A DNA stretch of 64,000 nt from Rubripirellula sp. (lineage in GTDB: Bacteria > Planctomycetota > Planctomycetia > Pirellulales > Pirellulaceae). The position numbers were made by a program, and so were the translations under genes. This document shows positions 26,676 through 35,964 of the stretch, one piece after another. Under the pieces are notes generated by a model. It was not told the DNA's origin and searched no databases. It saw nothing but the letters and a program-made list of their open reading frames with translations. How positions within the stretch are numbered: position 1 is the stretch's first letter; each line of letters opens with the position of its first letter. Where the stretch lies: NCBI GenBank assembly GCA_012270065.1, contig JAAXJB010000039.1, positions 392,479 to 456,478 on the forward strand, given 5' to 3'.

Positions 26676-27217
26676 ATCACGTGCAAGGATTCGGAATCGT
26701 CATCGTTGCCATCCTGATTGGCTTGGTCGCTGGATGCCTGTTGGGGACACAACCCAGCGTGAATGGCCAATTGGGCAAACAGCTCGAGCATCCTCTTCAG
26801 GCTTCGCTGATCTCGTTTGCAAGCGGGACTGCCATCATCCTCATACTCTCGTTGTTGACGAGTACTTTTCCACCGACGTTTACGTCTTCTCCACGAGATT
26901 TCCCGTGGTGGATATGGTGCGGAGGAGCAATCGGTGTCGTTCTGGTAACCACTTCCCTGATTCTGGTGCCCCGGGTCGGCTCGCTTCCGTGGTTTGCTGC
27001 CGTCATGACCGGACAGACCATCGCTGCACTGCTATTGGATCATTTCGGATTATTGGGTAATCCACGGGCGGAAGCATCGCCGCTGAGACTACTGGGGACC
27101 GGATTGCTGATTGCCGGAGTACTGGTCATTGTCCAAGCGAAACGTGCGGAACATGCTCGAGATGTCGAATTAGCCAAGCCAAAATCGGGAGAATCGGATA
27201 CCAACCCACCAATATGA
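26672..27217 (+). CDS. DMT-type transporter half, YdcZ (DUF606) family
   Basis: A 181-residue membrane protein with five hydrophobic helices: GIVIVAILIGLVAGCLLG, ASLISFASGTAIILILSLL, WIWCGGAIGVVLVTTSLILV, FAAVMTGQTIAALLLDHFGLLG and LLGTGLLIAGVLVIVQA. The sequence pattern around PSVNGQLGKQLEHPLQASLISFASG is the DUF606/YdcZ signature. Family members act as five-helix half-transporters of unknown substrate. The GTG start overlaps the panD stop, suggesting coupled expression, but a link to beta-alanine is not established. Confidence 0.85.
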   Translation: MNHVQGFGIVIVAILIGLVAGCLLGTQPSVNGQLGKQLEHPLQASLISFASGTAIILILSLLTSTFPPTFTSSPRDFPWWIWCGGAIGVVLVTTSLILVPRVGSLPWFAAVMTGQTIAALLLDHFGLLGNPRAEASPLRLLGTGLLIAGVLVIVQAKRAEHARDVELAKPKSGESDTNPPI

Positions 27218-27364
27218 CCAAAATAGCCTCCCCCAGCCCCAAACAGGCTGATTCGGCCAAATATTGGCAATCTTTCGGCCTAAGAGACCCCAAAAGCAAG
27301 GAATCCTAGAGGATCCGCACAATCCACGGTTGAGGCAAATTTTAACCGTGCCTATTGTAGTGAG

Positions 27365-27889
27365 GTGAATGCAGCCATGAGTTCAGCCCCCCCCGAGATG
27401 AAATACCGTCAAATCGACAGAATCACCTCCCTTGAGCCCGGAAAACGGCTCACGGCGGAGAGGACGTTACGCGCGGAAGAGGAGTATCTGAAGGATCATT
27501 TCCCGAGATTTCCGGTGATGCCAGGGGTAATGATGCTCGAGGCACTTCATCAGGCGGCCGTCTGGTTGGTGAGAAGCGATGACGAATTTCAGACACCTTT
27601 GGTATTGCTTCGAGAGACACGAAGCGTCAAATTCGGCGACTTTCTTGCACCAGGCGAGACCTTGCAAATCACAGTGGACATGGTCAAGCAGGCCGGAATG
27701 AAAACCACAGTGAAAGCATCCGCAACCAAACAGGGGCGGGTAACCGTCTCGGCAAGATTAATACTGGAACGCTGCTGGACAGGCGACCCCGAGCATTTCG
27801 GCACTGATGCGAAGGTTTTGGAATCCACCAAACAGCAGTTTCAGCAACTTACAAAACAACTTACAGGACACGTCGCCCCGAGCGACTGA
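27365..27889 (+). CDS. fabZ: FabZ-like 3-hydroxyacyl-ACP dehydratase
   Basis: Hotdog-fold dehydratase. The catalytic block KDHFPRFPVMPGVMMLEALHQAA has the His (H45 counted from GTG 27365) and, 14 residues later, the Glu (E59) of active FabZ enzymes. At 174 aa it is slightly longer than housekeeping FabZ, with a Gln/Lys/Thr-rich tail. The start is GTG 27365 or ATG 27377. A run of eight C at 27387-27394 follows either start within ten codons, so slippage there would switch the frame. It opens a module with an ACP, a second hotdog protein and a ketosynthase in the same direction. Confidence 0.88.
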   Translation: MNAAMSSAPPEMKYRQIDRITSLEPGKRLTAERTLRAEEEYLKDHFPRFPVMPGVMMLEALHQAAVWLVRSDDEFQTPLVLLRETRSVKFGDFLAPGETLQITVDMVKQAGMKTTVKASATKQGRVTVSARLILERCWTGDPEHFGTDAKVLESTKQQFQQLTKQLTGHVAPSD

Positions 27890-27942
27890 ATCCAACCACT
27901 CACTAACCTCAAATAACGACACGTTCGCAAAAGGAATCACTG

Positions 27943-28338
27943 ATGGGCCTTTCCCAAGACGAGATTTTCGCAAAGGTACAGGAAGCTCTGGTCGAAGCTC
28001 TGGGTGTTGATGATGATGAAGTCAGTCGCGAAGCCACTCTGGTAGGCGATCTCGGAGCTGAATCCATCGACTTCCTTGATATTGTCTTCAAACTTGAAAA
28101 GTCATTCGAAATCAACATTGAGCGCACTGAGTTGGCACCGGAAGACATTCTGACTGATAGTCAATACGTTCAGGATGGCGTTGTTACCGAAGCGGGAATG
28201 GCAGAACTCAAAAGTCGCATGCCATGGGCAAACATGAGTGAATTCGAGCAAAACCCCCGCGTTCAGGATTTCGGTAATCTGCTCACCGTGGGCGATCTCT
28301 GCAGTTATGTTGGCAGTAAAATCGGTAGCGACGCTTGA
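27943..28338 (+). CDS. acyl carrier protein with an internal insertion
   Basis: ACP of 131 aa instead of the usual 75-85. The phosphopantetheine site is Ser41 in GDLGAESIDFLDIVFKLEKSFEI, which is otherwise canonical, with an acidic helix II. After helix II, where a normal ACP runs directly into helix III and IV, there are about 45 extra residues (roughly 62-113, with Trp-containing segment RMPWANMSEFEQ) before LLTVGDLCSYV, the usual helix IV. The neighbours (FabZ-like, hotdog, KAS II) indicate that this ACP serves a dedicated module rather than bulk fatty-acid synthesis. Confidence 0.9.
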   Translation: MGLSQDEIFAKVQEALVEALGVDDDEVSREATLVGDLGAESIDFLDIVFKLEKSFEINIERTELAPEDILTDSQYVQDGVVTEAGMAELKSRMPWANMSEFEQNPRVQDFGNLLTVGDLCSYVGSKIGSDA

Positions 28339-28424
28339 ACAGGTCAATATGGGTTCTCGCTTGGCATTTCGGATGAAGAAAAACCAAAAGCGACTTCCGA
28401 ATTTCTTGAGGTGATTGATAACCG

Positions 28425-28931
28425 ATGCGTTGGTTTTGGATTGATCGATTCACCGAATTCGTGAGCGGAAGTCACGCCCGCGGATACAAGAATGTGACTC
28501 TTTCCGAAGAGGCACTCGATGATTACTGCCCTGGCTACCCAATGTTGCCACCAACGTTGATCATTGAGGGCATGGCCCAGATGGGAGGAATACTTGTTTC
28601 TGAGAACTTCCATTTCGAGAAGCACGTCGTTCTGGCAAAAGTTGGTAAAGCGAAGTTCCACCGACCTGCGAGAAACGGTGATCAACTTTCGCTGGCAGTT
28701 GACTTGGATGCTGTTCAGGACACGGGTGCGACGGTCACATGCCTTAGCCATTGCGGAGATCAACTTCAGGCTGAAATCGATTTGATGTTTGCATTTCTGG
28801 AAGATGGTCGATTCACGGATGGACCACTTTTCAATCCTGGCATGCTCAGAGATATGCTTCGGATGATGAACTTCTTCCATGTTGCAGTGGATTCTGATGG
28901 AAACCCTGTCCCGGAATACACAAACATCTAG
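28425..28931 (+). CDS. FabZ-family hotdog protein with Tyr at the catalytic His position
   Basis: A 168-residue hotdog protein. The active-site helix region YCPGYPMLPPTLIIEGMAQMGG aligns with the FabZ block HFPGFPVMPGVLIIEAMAQ; Glu48 is kept but the His is Tyr34. The strand region VVLAKVGKAKFHRPARNGDQL matches FabZ too. The C-terminal 40 residues (FNPGMLRDMLRMMNFFHV) are an added helical segment. Without the His it may bind acyl-ACP without dehydrating it, perhaps as a partner of the first FabZ or as a thioesterase/isomerase-like enzyme; this is inference. The ketosynthase gene follows 63 bases later. Confidence 0.8.
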   Translation: MRWFWIDRFTEFVSGSHARGYKNVTLSEEALDDYCPGYPMLPPTLIIEGMAQMGGILVSENFHFEKHVVLAKVGKAKFHRPARNGDQLSLAVDLDAVQDTGATVTCLSHCGDQLQAEIDLMFAFLEDGRFTDGPLFNPGMLRDMLRMMNFFHVAVDSDGNPVPEYTNI

Positions 28932-28994
28932 TTGCCAGTTTCACAGCGTTGGGTCATTGCCCACCGCTTTCCCCATGCCAAGAAAGCTCATCTG

Positions 28995-30278
28995 ATGCGT
29001 CGCCGTGTAGTCGTCACCGGAATCGGAATGGTCAATCCCATGGGCCATGACCCTGAAACCGTCTGGTCAGGTTTGAAAGAGGGGCAAAGTGGTGTGGCCA
29101 AAACTACGCTCTTTGATGCCAGTGGCTTCCCCACAAAAATCAGCGCCGAAGTCAAGAATTGGGATATCACCGATGCGGGAGAATCAGCGGAGGAATGGAA
29201 AGACCGAGGCAGGCACACCAAGTTTGCTGCCGGTGCGGCAAAACAGGCCATTGCAGACAGTGGTGTCCTTGATTCAATCGAAGACCCAGTACGCTTCGGT
29301 ATATATCTCGGCAGCGGGGAAGGCAATCAGGATTTCCGAACCTTCAGCCACATGATGGCTGCCGCCCTGGCAGAGGGTGAATACGATGCATCGAAGTTCA
29401 TCAGTTCTGGGATCGAACTGCTAAACCCGGCAAAAGAGCTTGAGCAGGAACCCAACATGCCGGCCGCACATCTGGCAACGATGTTCAATGCCCAAGGGCC
29501 GAACCTGAATTGTCTCACGGCATGCGCAGCCAGCAGTCAGGCTGTCGGGGAAGCAACTGAAATCATTCGTCGTGGCGACGCAGACATCATGCTGGCGGGT
29601 GGAACGCACAGCATGATTCATCCCTTTGGCGTAACTGGTTTCAATTTACTGACAGCGCTCAGTGAAAGTAATGATGAGCCAACGAAAGCGAGCCGGCCGT
29701 TCGACCGGCTTCGCAATGGATTTGTTCTTGGTGAAGGATCTGCCATGGTCATTCTCGAAGAACTCGAATCAGCCAAGGCCCGCGGAGCAAATATTTACGG
29801 CGAAATCGCCGGGTATGGTACAACCGCTGACGCCTACCGCATCACTGACATTCCCCCCGATGGACATGGTGGTATTGCAGCAATGCGAATGTCGATTGCT
29901 GATGCCGGTTTGCAACCCTCCGATATTCAATATGTCAATGCGCACGGAACAAGTACAACGGTGAACGACAAAGTTGAATCCAAGGCGTGTCGTGACGTTT
30001 TTGGTGAACACGCTGCCAATATTCCTGTCAGTAGCACGAAGAGCATGATGGGACACTTGATTGCAGCCGCAGGAGTCACAGAAATGATCGTCTGTCTATT
30101 GGCAATGCGGGACTCTGTACTTCCTCCAACAATCAATTACGAAAACCCCGATCCTGATTGTGATCTTGATTACGTACCCAATCAGGCACGAGAAGCGAAA
30201 ATACAATACGCACTTAATAACAGCTTTGGTTTCGGTGGGCAGAATGTCACCCTCTGCTTGAGTCGGCATACCGACTGA
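28995..30278 (+). CDS. fabF: beta-ketoacyl-ACP synthase II-type ketosynthase
   Basis: Condensing enzyme that extends acyl-ACP with malonyl-ACP. From ATG 28995 (MRRRVVVTGIGMVNPMG) it has 427 aa. The Cys-His-His triad is intact: Cys177 in LTACAASSQA, His317 in NAHGTSTTVNDKVE and His354 in MMGHLIAAAG. The terminal NNSFGFGGQNVTLCL is standard. A TTG at 28932 would add 21 unrelated residues. It closes the FabZ-ACP-hotdog-KAS module; as no FabD, FabG or FabH is present here, the module relies on enzymes encoded elsewhere. Confidence 0.92.
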   Translation: MRRRVVVTGIGMVNPMGHDPETVWSGLKEGQSGVAKTTLFDASGFPTKISAEVKNWDITDAGESAEEWKDRGRHTKFAAGAAKQAIADSGVLDSIEDPVRFGIYLGSGEGNQDFRTFSHMMAAALAEGEYDASKFISSGIELLNPAKELEQEPNMPAAHLATMFNAQGPNLNCLTACAASSQAVGEATEIIRRGDADIMLAGGTHSMIHPFGVTGFNLLTALSESNDEPTKASRPFDRLRNGFVLGEGSAMVILEELESAKARGANIYGEIAGYGTTADAYRITDIPPDGHGGIAAMRMSIADAGLQPSDIQYVNAHGTSTTVNDKVESKACRDVFGEHAANIPVSSTKSMMGHLIAAAGVTEMIVCLLAMRDSVLPPTINYENPDPDCDLDYVPNQAREAKIQYALNNSFGFGGQNVTLCLSRHTD

Positions 30279-30314
30279 GCGAAAAGCACGTGTGAATGAC
30301 CTCAGGAATGTGCC

Positions 30315-30716
30315 ATGAACCAATTCACTGATGCAGAACTTGGTGCCTTTCTGGACGAAGCACTTTCACCCTCACGCTGTTCGCAACTTGAACATGAACT
30401 GCGCAGCAACGCAACTCTGAGGCAACGCCTCATTGAAGTCCGTGGAAAGGAATCAGCAGGACTTCATACCTTGGGTGCAATCTGGAGAAGAAATCGACTC
30501 TCCTGCCCTGATCGCTCCGAGCTGGGAAAATTTGTTCTGGGAACATTGGAAGACGGACAGCGACAATACATTCAGTTTCATCTTCAGGAAATTGGATGCC
30601 GATACTGCCAGGCAAATCTGGCAGACATTGACTCAAGTACCAAAACACCTGACCAGACGACAACAAGGCGCAGTCGATATTTCCAAACCAGCGTTGGTTA
30701 TCTGAAAAAAGCTTGA
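30315..30716 (+). CDS. small conserved planctomycetal protein with anti-sigma-like Zn ligands
   Basis: A 133-residue soluble protein. The first half (FTDAELGAFLDEALSPSRCSQLEHELRSNATLRQRLIEV) reads like the N-terminal helices of anti-sigma factors. The second half contains LSCPDRSELGKFVLGTLEDGQRQYIQFHLQEIGCRYCQANLAD, where the H...C-x2-C cluster resembles the zinc site of zf-HC2 anti-sigma domains but with five rather than three residues between His and the first Cys. There is no membrane helix and no sigma factor gene next to it. AGGA lies nine bases before the ATG. Confidence 0.72.
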   Translation: MNQFTDAELGAFLDEALSPSRCSQLEHELRSNATLRQRLIEVRGKESAGLHTLGAIWRRNRLSCPDRSELGKFVLGTLEDGQRQYIQFHLQEIGCRYCQANLADIDSSTKTPDQTTTRRSRYFQTSVGYLKKA

Positions 30717-30730
30717 ACCCGCTGTCGATA

Positions 30731-31054
30731 TCACTTGGCACGATGAAGTAGTTTTTCGAGCCGATCAAGCGTCACAACCATATCGTTCCACTCGGTCACA
30801 ACCTCCATCGTTGGCAGTGAAACTGAGTCATCGCGATCAAAGCCACGCTCGCTGATTGATACCCGTTGAGAAAGAACCGCCACGGCATTGGGACCGGTGT
30901 TTTCCATTTTGAAATCACTCGTATCTGGCATCTCTCCTTCCGTTGGCAACACCTGTTGCATTGCCCGATGAACGGCCCACAAAGCAGCTTTACGGCTGTT
31001 GTCCGCTTGAACAACCGTTCGCATCGTACCGGACTGAACGTAATACTTGGACAT
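30731..31054 (-). CDS. conserved hypothetical protein, 107 aa
   Basis: Soluble protein starting MSKYYVQSGTMRTVVQADNSRKAALWAVHRAMQQVL. The first 35 residues look like a small alpha/beta module; the rest is acidic with a helix at the end (VTEWNDMVVTLDRLEKLLH). GGGAG is placed nine bases before the ATG, which supports translation. I do not recognise a characterised family. It converges with the anti-sigma-like gene across 14 bases. Confidence 0.65.
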   Translation of the reverse strand: MSKYYVQSGTMRTVVQADNSRKAALWAVHRAMQQVLPTEGEMPDTSDFKMENTGPNAVAVLSQRVSISERGFDRDDSVSLPTMEVVTEWNDMVVTLDRLEKLLHRAK

Positions 31055-31331
31055 ACGATTATCTCCCGTTTAAAATCATGATCTGGAACCGCAGTTTTGC
31101 ACAACATGTTGGCGGGACTCCAAAAGTTCGCCCGCCACAACTGTGGTATCGCTGCCAACATGACACGTCTGGTCATCAGTTCGATAAAAACCAAGATAAA
31201 CGTCAAACAACAGCATCTCAGTGCTGCCCAAAGCCTGTTTGCATTCATTTTCCCAAGCCTGAATACCTGCTCATATCACCGGTAAGTCTGCTGATGGATG
31301 CAAGCCAAACTCCAACCAGTCAAAGTCACGC

Positions 31332-32666
31332 ATGAAGTTGATTCACCATGGTGCACACGAGGGTGTCACGGGCTCCTGCCACGAATTGAATTGGGGTGAT
31401 CGTCATGGGCTGCTGGTTGATTGTGGAATATTCCAGGGTGATGAGGCAAAAAAACACCCAACGCCGGAAATCAACTTTGCATTGACCAAGATTGAAAGCA
31501 TGTTACTCACGCATGTTCATATCGATCACGCCGGTCGTATTCCGTACCTGCTTGCTGCCGGTTTCAAACACCCCATCTACTGCAGCCATCCAACAGCAGA
31601 GTTGCTGCCTTTGGTGATGGAAGATGCCCTGAAAATCGGGTTCACGCGGTCTCGCAACCTGATCGGTAAGTTCCTGCGACAGGTGAAAAGTCTGTTACAA
31701 CCTCTGGACTATGACACTTGGCACAACATCACCGGTGGCGCCTCACTGCGACTGCGTCCGGCGGGTCATGTATTGGGCTCGTCAATTTTTGAGGTACGGT
31801 TACCTGATGGAAAAACTGTAGTATTTTCCGGTGATATCGGAACGGGTAAAGATCCTCTCCTGCGTCCGCCAACGAGCCCGCCCAATGCGGATCTGCTTGT
31901 ACTTGAAAGCACTTATGGTGACAAAAACCACGACAGTCCCGAAAATCGCCAATTGGCTTTGGAGCAGGTCCTGAGACGAACTCTGGAGGACCGGGGAGTC
32001 ACGATCATTCCAGCCTTCAGTCTCGGACGTACACAGGCCATTCTCTATGAGATGAACGGAATTTTTGAGCGAATTCAGAAACAAAGCGGACGTTCATTAT
32101 TGAAACAGGTCGATGTGATTGTCGACTCACCACTGGCATCAAGATTCACTGAACTCTATAAGAGCATGAATTCGTATTGGGGCCGGGAATCACAGCAACT
32201 GATGCTGACAGACGATCAACCTCTGGTTTTTGAAAACTTGACCACTGTTGGCAGCCATCAAGAGCACAAGGAGACACTCGCGTACATTGCAGAAAAAAAG
32301 TTACCGGCAATCGTGATTGCGGGAAGTGGAATGTGTACGGGTGGTCGAGTGTTAAACTATCTGAAACGGTTTCTCAATGAAGCGACAACCGACATTATCT
32401 TTGCCGGCCATCAGGCCAATGGTACCCCAGGGCACTTTCTCTGCCGAGGATGTGACTGGGTCCGTTTGAACGGGAAAAAATACGAAGTGGCAGCAAAAGT
32501 CCACAGAATGCATGGCTACTCTGCTCACGCTGATCAGACCGATCTGATTGATTTTGTGCAGAACATGGAAACACGACCCAAGCAAATTCGACTGGTGCAT
32601 GGTAATTACCAGCCAAAACTGATCCTTGCGGAAAAACTGACGGACCTTGGATACGAGATCGTCTAG
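31332..32666 (+). CDS. MBL-fold beta-CASP metallo-hydrolase (RNA-processing type)
   Basis: Zinc-dependent nuclease-like hydrolase of the metallo-beta-lactamase/beta-CASP group related to bacterial YsxH-type proteins and eukaryotic CPSF-73. Motif 2 LLTHVHIDHAGR (HxHxDH), motif 3 RLRPAGHVLGSSIFEV, motif 4 VVFSGDIGTGKDPLL and the beta-CASP segment VIIPAFSLGRTQAILYEMN are intact, as are IVIAGSGMCTGGRVLNYLKRF (motif B region) and the C-terminal RMHGYSAHADQTDL (motif C). 444 aa is normal. The probable substrate is RNA, but a DNA role cannot be excluded. It is not in an obvious operon. Confidence 0.92.
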   Translation: MKLIHHGAHEGVTGSCHELNWGDRHGLLVDCGIFQGDEAKKHPTPEINFALTKIESMLLTHVHIDHAGRIPYLLAAGFKHPIYCSHPTAELLPLVMEDALKIGFTRSRNLIGKFLRQVKSLLQPLDYDTWHNITGGASLRLRPAGHVLGSSIFEVRLPDGKTVVFSGDIGTGKDPLLRPPTSPPNADLLVLESTYGDKNHDSPENRQLALEQVLRRTLEDRGVTIIPAFSLGRTQAILYEMNGIFERIQKQSGRSLLKQVDVIVDSPLASRFTELYKSMNSYWGRESQQLMLTDDQPLVFENLTTVGSHQEHKETLAYIAEKKLPAIVIAGSGMCTGGRVLNYLKRFLNEATTDIIFAGHQANGTPGHFLCRGCDWVRLNGKKYEVAAKVHRMHGYSAHADQTDLIDFVQNMETRPKQIRLVHGNYQPKLILAEKLTDLGYEIV

Positions 32667-32726
32667 TAACCCAACGCTGCATGTACCGTTGCAAGTAGAT
32701 TTCCCGAGCAGCATGATTCAAACAAG

Positions 32727-34061
32727 GTGATTGCCGCCGGAATACATTTACCCAACGCAGCATTCATTTCAAACAGCCCAAAAACAACGAGAAAGTCATT
32801 GTCCAGCGACAATCATTACGAAGTGGTCATTATTGGAGGAGGATTAGCAGGACTTTCGTGTGCGGTGCGGTTGGCAGAAGCTGGCGTTCAAGCCAAGCTC
32901 CTTGAAGCAACAGATCGTGTCGGTGGGCGAGTGAGATCCGATGTTGTAAACGGTTTCACGTTGGATGCAGGCTTTCAGGTTCTGCTGACAGGCTATCCGA
33001 GCTGCCAAAGACTCTTGGACTACACCAAGCTTCACTTGCGTTACTTCGAACCCGGAGCAATGCTGAGACACGGAGGACACTTCACGGAACTTGCTGACCC
33101 GTGGCGAAATCCAGCGAAAGCATGGTCAACGGCAATGAGCCCCATTGGTTCATTGAAAGATAAGTTTTTGATATGGCGTCTCCGCAGCAAAACCTGCCGG
33201 GGTACTTTGCCGGAACTTTACTCGCGACCTCAAAAGACGACTGAACAATATCTGCGAGACTTTGGATTTTCCGAACAGATCATCAACCAGTTCTTTCGGC
33301 CGTTCATTGGGGGTGTTTTTCTCGATGAAAGTCTCTCTGTTTCAAGTCGAATGCTTGAGTTCGTTTTCAGAATGTTCTCGTCTGGTGGTATTGCCATCCC
33401 AGCAGACGGCATGGCAGCGATTCCCCGACAGTTGGTAGAAAAGTTGCCTTCAGGGTCGGTAAATTTGCAGACCTCGGCGGTCAAACTGGAAGGAAATCGC
33501 ATTCTGCTGGCCAATGGTACCTCTTTGACAGGGGAACACATCGTGATCGCCACGGAGAGTAACGCTGCCGCACGGTTACTTGAACGTCCACAGATTCAGA
33601 CAGATTGGAATCAAACCACGACTCTTTACTACTCTGCCCCAAAGTGCAAAGAGGGTTATAAGAATCTGATCCTTCGCGGCGATGAGACAAAAGTCATTCA
33701 GACTGCAACTGTCATCAGCAATGTAGCAAAAGAATACGCTCCACCAGAAAAATCGCTGATCTCTGTATCGCTTGCTCCAGAAAAACAACCAACTTGCGAT
33801 GAAACAAACAGCCTTGTAAAGCAACAGCTTACGGACTGGTTCGGTGACCAGGTCAATCAATGGGAATTGATTCAGACTTACCAGATCCCGTTCGGCCTGC
33901 CAAAACTGGATCTTGCTTCAATCCTGCGATCCCCGGAAGTTGATGATCTCAAAAGCACCTACATTTGTGGTGACCATCTCCAGACACCGAGCATCGAAGG
34001 CGCCATGGACAGCGGGCTGAGAGCTGCAGAGGCGATCATTAGCCGACGTGCAACTACCTGA
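32727..34061 (+). CDS. FAD-dependent amine-oxidase-like oxidoreductase
   Basis: Flavoprotein of the amine oxidase / phytoene desaturase / protoporphyrinogen oxidase superfamily. The N-terminal dinucleotide-binding motif YEVVIIGGGLAGLSCAVRLAEAG is followed by ATDRVGGRVRSD (the GGR motif) and a C-terminal FAD-contacting segment STYICGDHLQTPSIEGAMDSGLRAAEAI. The substrate cannot be read from sequence. The start is uncertain: GTG 32727 gives 25 extra polar residues, TTG 32799 starts close to the FAD motif. The 3' end overlaps the convergent TPR-like gene by eight bases. Confidence 0.88.
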   Translation: MIAAGIHLPNAAFISNSPKTTRKSLSSDNHYEVVIIGGGLAGLSCAVRLAEAGVQAKLLEATDRVGGRVRSDVVNGFTLDAGFQVLLTGYPSCQRLLDYTKLHLRYFEPGAMLRHGGHFTELADPWRNPAKAWSTAMSPIGSLKDKFLIWRLRSKTCRGTLPELYSRPQKTTEQYLRDFGFSEQIINQFFRPFIGGVFLDESLSVSSRMLEFVFRMFSSGGIAIPADGMAAIPRQLVEKLPSGSVNLQTSAVKLEGNRILLANGTSLTGEHIVIATESNAAARLLERPQIQTDWNQTTTLYYSAPKCKEGYKNLILRGDETKVIQTATVISNVAKEYAPPEKSLISVSLAPEKQPTCDETNSLVKQQLTDWFGDQVNQWELIQTYQIPFGLPKLDLASILRSPEVDDLKSTYICGDHLQTPSIEGAMDSGLRAAEAIISRRATT

Positions 34062-35964
34062 CCAACTGCAGCAGATTTTTCCAGCCGATTCGCCTGTCCG
34101 GTTTCATATCCAATTCTGCTGCGCCTGCTGACTTGGGCAATGCATCCTGATTTGCATTTGCGACCGTATGATTCCCTTCATTGCTCGGCTTATTGGTATC
34201 GATCCGAACGGTTGCCGAATCTGATTGCACCTGCCCATGCTCAGTAGACAAACCGTCTTCAGTATGTTTCGCAAGCGAGTTGAGACTCTCGTAGCCTCGC
34301 CGTGTTGGCCTGATTTCGAAACTACGTTGCAGTGATAAACGGGCTTGTGACACTAAACCCTGCTTGGAGAGTACCATCCCCAAGGCAAAATGTGGCTCAT
34401 AGTCATCTGGACATACCTCGATCGCCGCTCGCAGCAACATGACGGCGATTGCATTGCTGAAAGCTGGATCACCATCTGTGCTCTCCGATTCCGCCGTGCC
34501 AAGCATCATCAGTGCCTTGCTTGCCTCGGGAATACCTTTCGAAGCTTTCACCAATTCCATGCGGGCGTAAGTCATGTAGCAGAAAGCAGCCTTGTGGGCT
34601 GAAATTCCATCGAGGGGACCTCCTTTCAGCACAGCCGTACTGTGACCCGATATTGCCTGCCGGATCTGTTGACTGGACATCGAATCCGCCCCGTTGCAGA
34701 AGTCATAGGACTCTCGCATGGCAGCCAACGCTGTCTGGAATGAATGCTTGCAGGTGTCTGTCTGTTCTGCGGCATCCAAAGCGGTCACGCACAAACGGAA
34801 TGCATTCATTGCAGCTTCTCCTGAAGCAGCCATGTTTCCATTTTCCGCCGTCTGCTTGGCCTGCTGCAGACTCAACTGTGTCAGTTCCCATAGCTCTGCA
34901 GCTCTCTGCAGCGGATCAACAGAAACAGTTTTGCCACCCTCAATCAATCCCGGCGAATCACAAACGGCTGCAATCGGATCTTCTGAAGTGCGGCTTGAAG
35001 CCTGACTTGTTGCAGGGAATACCAGATCTTCTGTAGGTGAATGTGGACCTGCATGACTCTGAACTTGAGGTTGCTCCGAGTCAGTCATTGGCTCGTCCTG
35101 GACGCTCGTAGCCTGAAAGTCTCGAAATAGCAGTGCGACGGCAGTAAAGTCAGGTGGACCTTGAGTTGCGTGGTTTGCAGTCTCACCTGCCAAGGCGTTC
35201 GGGTCGTTGGAAGCATCCGGCAACTCAAACGTGGATTTTTCAGCAGGATCAATCGCGTCAGCAGCAACCAAATCACAGACAGCTTCAAGTGTGGGCTGAT
35301 CATCCTCCTCAATCGCAGCATCAGGTCCTTCCGATTCGACGAGGCAAGGCAATCCATCTGCCGGAATTGGATCCGCTGCCACCACTCTGGGACGACTCTT
35401 CTCGTTCCCCGCATGCTTGGTATTAATGTTGTTTCTTGATCGGTGTGGTTGCAACCGAGTCACAGACGGTGCGCTTTCAATCTGTAAATCCTCGAAGCGA
35501 TCGCCATCGGAAACATGCTCGGTTTGCGATGCATTCTTTGAATCATTACCGGCTGCATCACGCGCTGAGTTGGAGTATCCCGGAAAATCGGAATGCAGCG
35601 TATTTGCTGATGTAGATGTGCTTTCTCGAAAATGAATGGCTGCTTCACGATCAGAAGATTTGCCATCCTGACTCGGCTTATGTGAAGCGGCGTCTGACTT
35701 TGAATTTTCGAACGTCTGATCGCTTTGCGTCTCAGACAGAGGATTCCGGTTCACCGGGCCTTGCATTACGGGAGGCACAGAATGAACTATCGGTGATGCA
35801 GCTGAACTGGAGCCTGCCTCTGCATTGAGCTCAACATCACCAGATTTCGCCCAGCCACCTTGCAGGAAACTACCAAGCTGGTGTGATGTTTTCGGTTCAC
35901 TGGCAACGGAGAAATTACAACAGACGAGTGCGGCTGCAACGATTGCTTTTCGAAATCCAGTCAT
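34054..35964 (-). CDS. exported TPR-like protein with long low-complexity N-terminal half
   Basis: A 636-residue protein with a signal peptide (MTGFRKAIVAAALVCCNFSVAS). Residues of about 30-345 are Ser/Asp/Gln/Pro-rich and likely disordered. From about 350 there is an alpha-helical part (LQRAAELWELTQLSLQQAKQTAENGNMAAS...), and residues 500-565 contain TPR-like units (NAIAVMLLRAAIEVCPDDYEPHFALGMVLSKQGLVSQARLSLQRSFEIRPTRRG). It ends in a second polar segment. A periplasmic scaffold is plausible; no specific function is claimed. Confidence 0.75.
   Translation of the reverse strand: MTGFRKAIVAAALVCCNFSVASEPKTSHQLGSFLQGGWAKSGDVELNAEAGSSSAASPIVHSVPPVMQGPVNRNPLSETQSDQTFENSKSDAASHKPSQDGKSSDREAAIHFRESTSTSANTLHSDFPGYSNSARDAAGNDSKNASQTEHVSDGDRFEDLQIESAPSVTRLQPHRSRNNINTKHAGNEKSRPRVVAADPIPADGLPCLVESEGPDAAIEEDDQPTLEAVCDLVAADAIDPAEKSTFELPDASNDPNALAGETANHATQGPPDFTAVALLFRDFQATSVQDEPMTDSEQPQVQSHAGPHSPTEDLVFPATSQASSRTSEDPIAAVCDSPGLIEGGKTVSVDPLQRAAELWELTQLSLQQAKQTAENGNMAASGEAAMNAFRLCVTALDAAEQTDTCKHSFQTALAAMRESYDFCNGADSMSSQQIRQAISGHSTAVLKGGPLDGISAHKAAFCYMTYARMELVKASKGIPEASKALMMLGTAESESTDGDPAFSNAIAVMLLRAAIEVCPDDYEPHFALGMVLSKQGLVSQARLSLQRSFEIRPTRRGYESLNSLAKHTEDGLSTEHGQVQSDSATVRIDTNKPSNEGNHTVANANQDALPKSAGAAELDMKPDRRIGWKNLLQLVR

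Noticed and set aside
28932-28994. TTG start adding 21 residues to the ketosynthase
   Set aside because: KAS II proteins begin at MRRRVVVTGIG; the extension has no counterpart.
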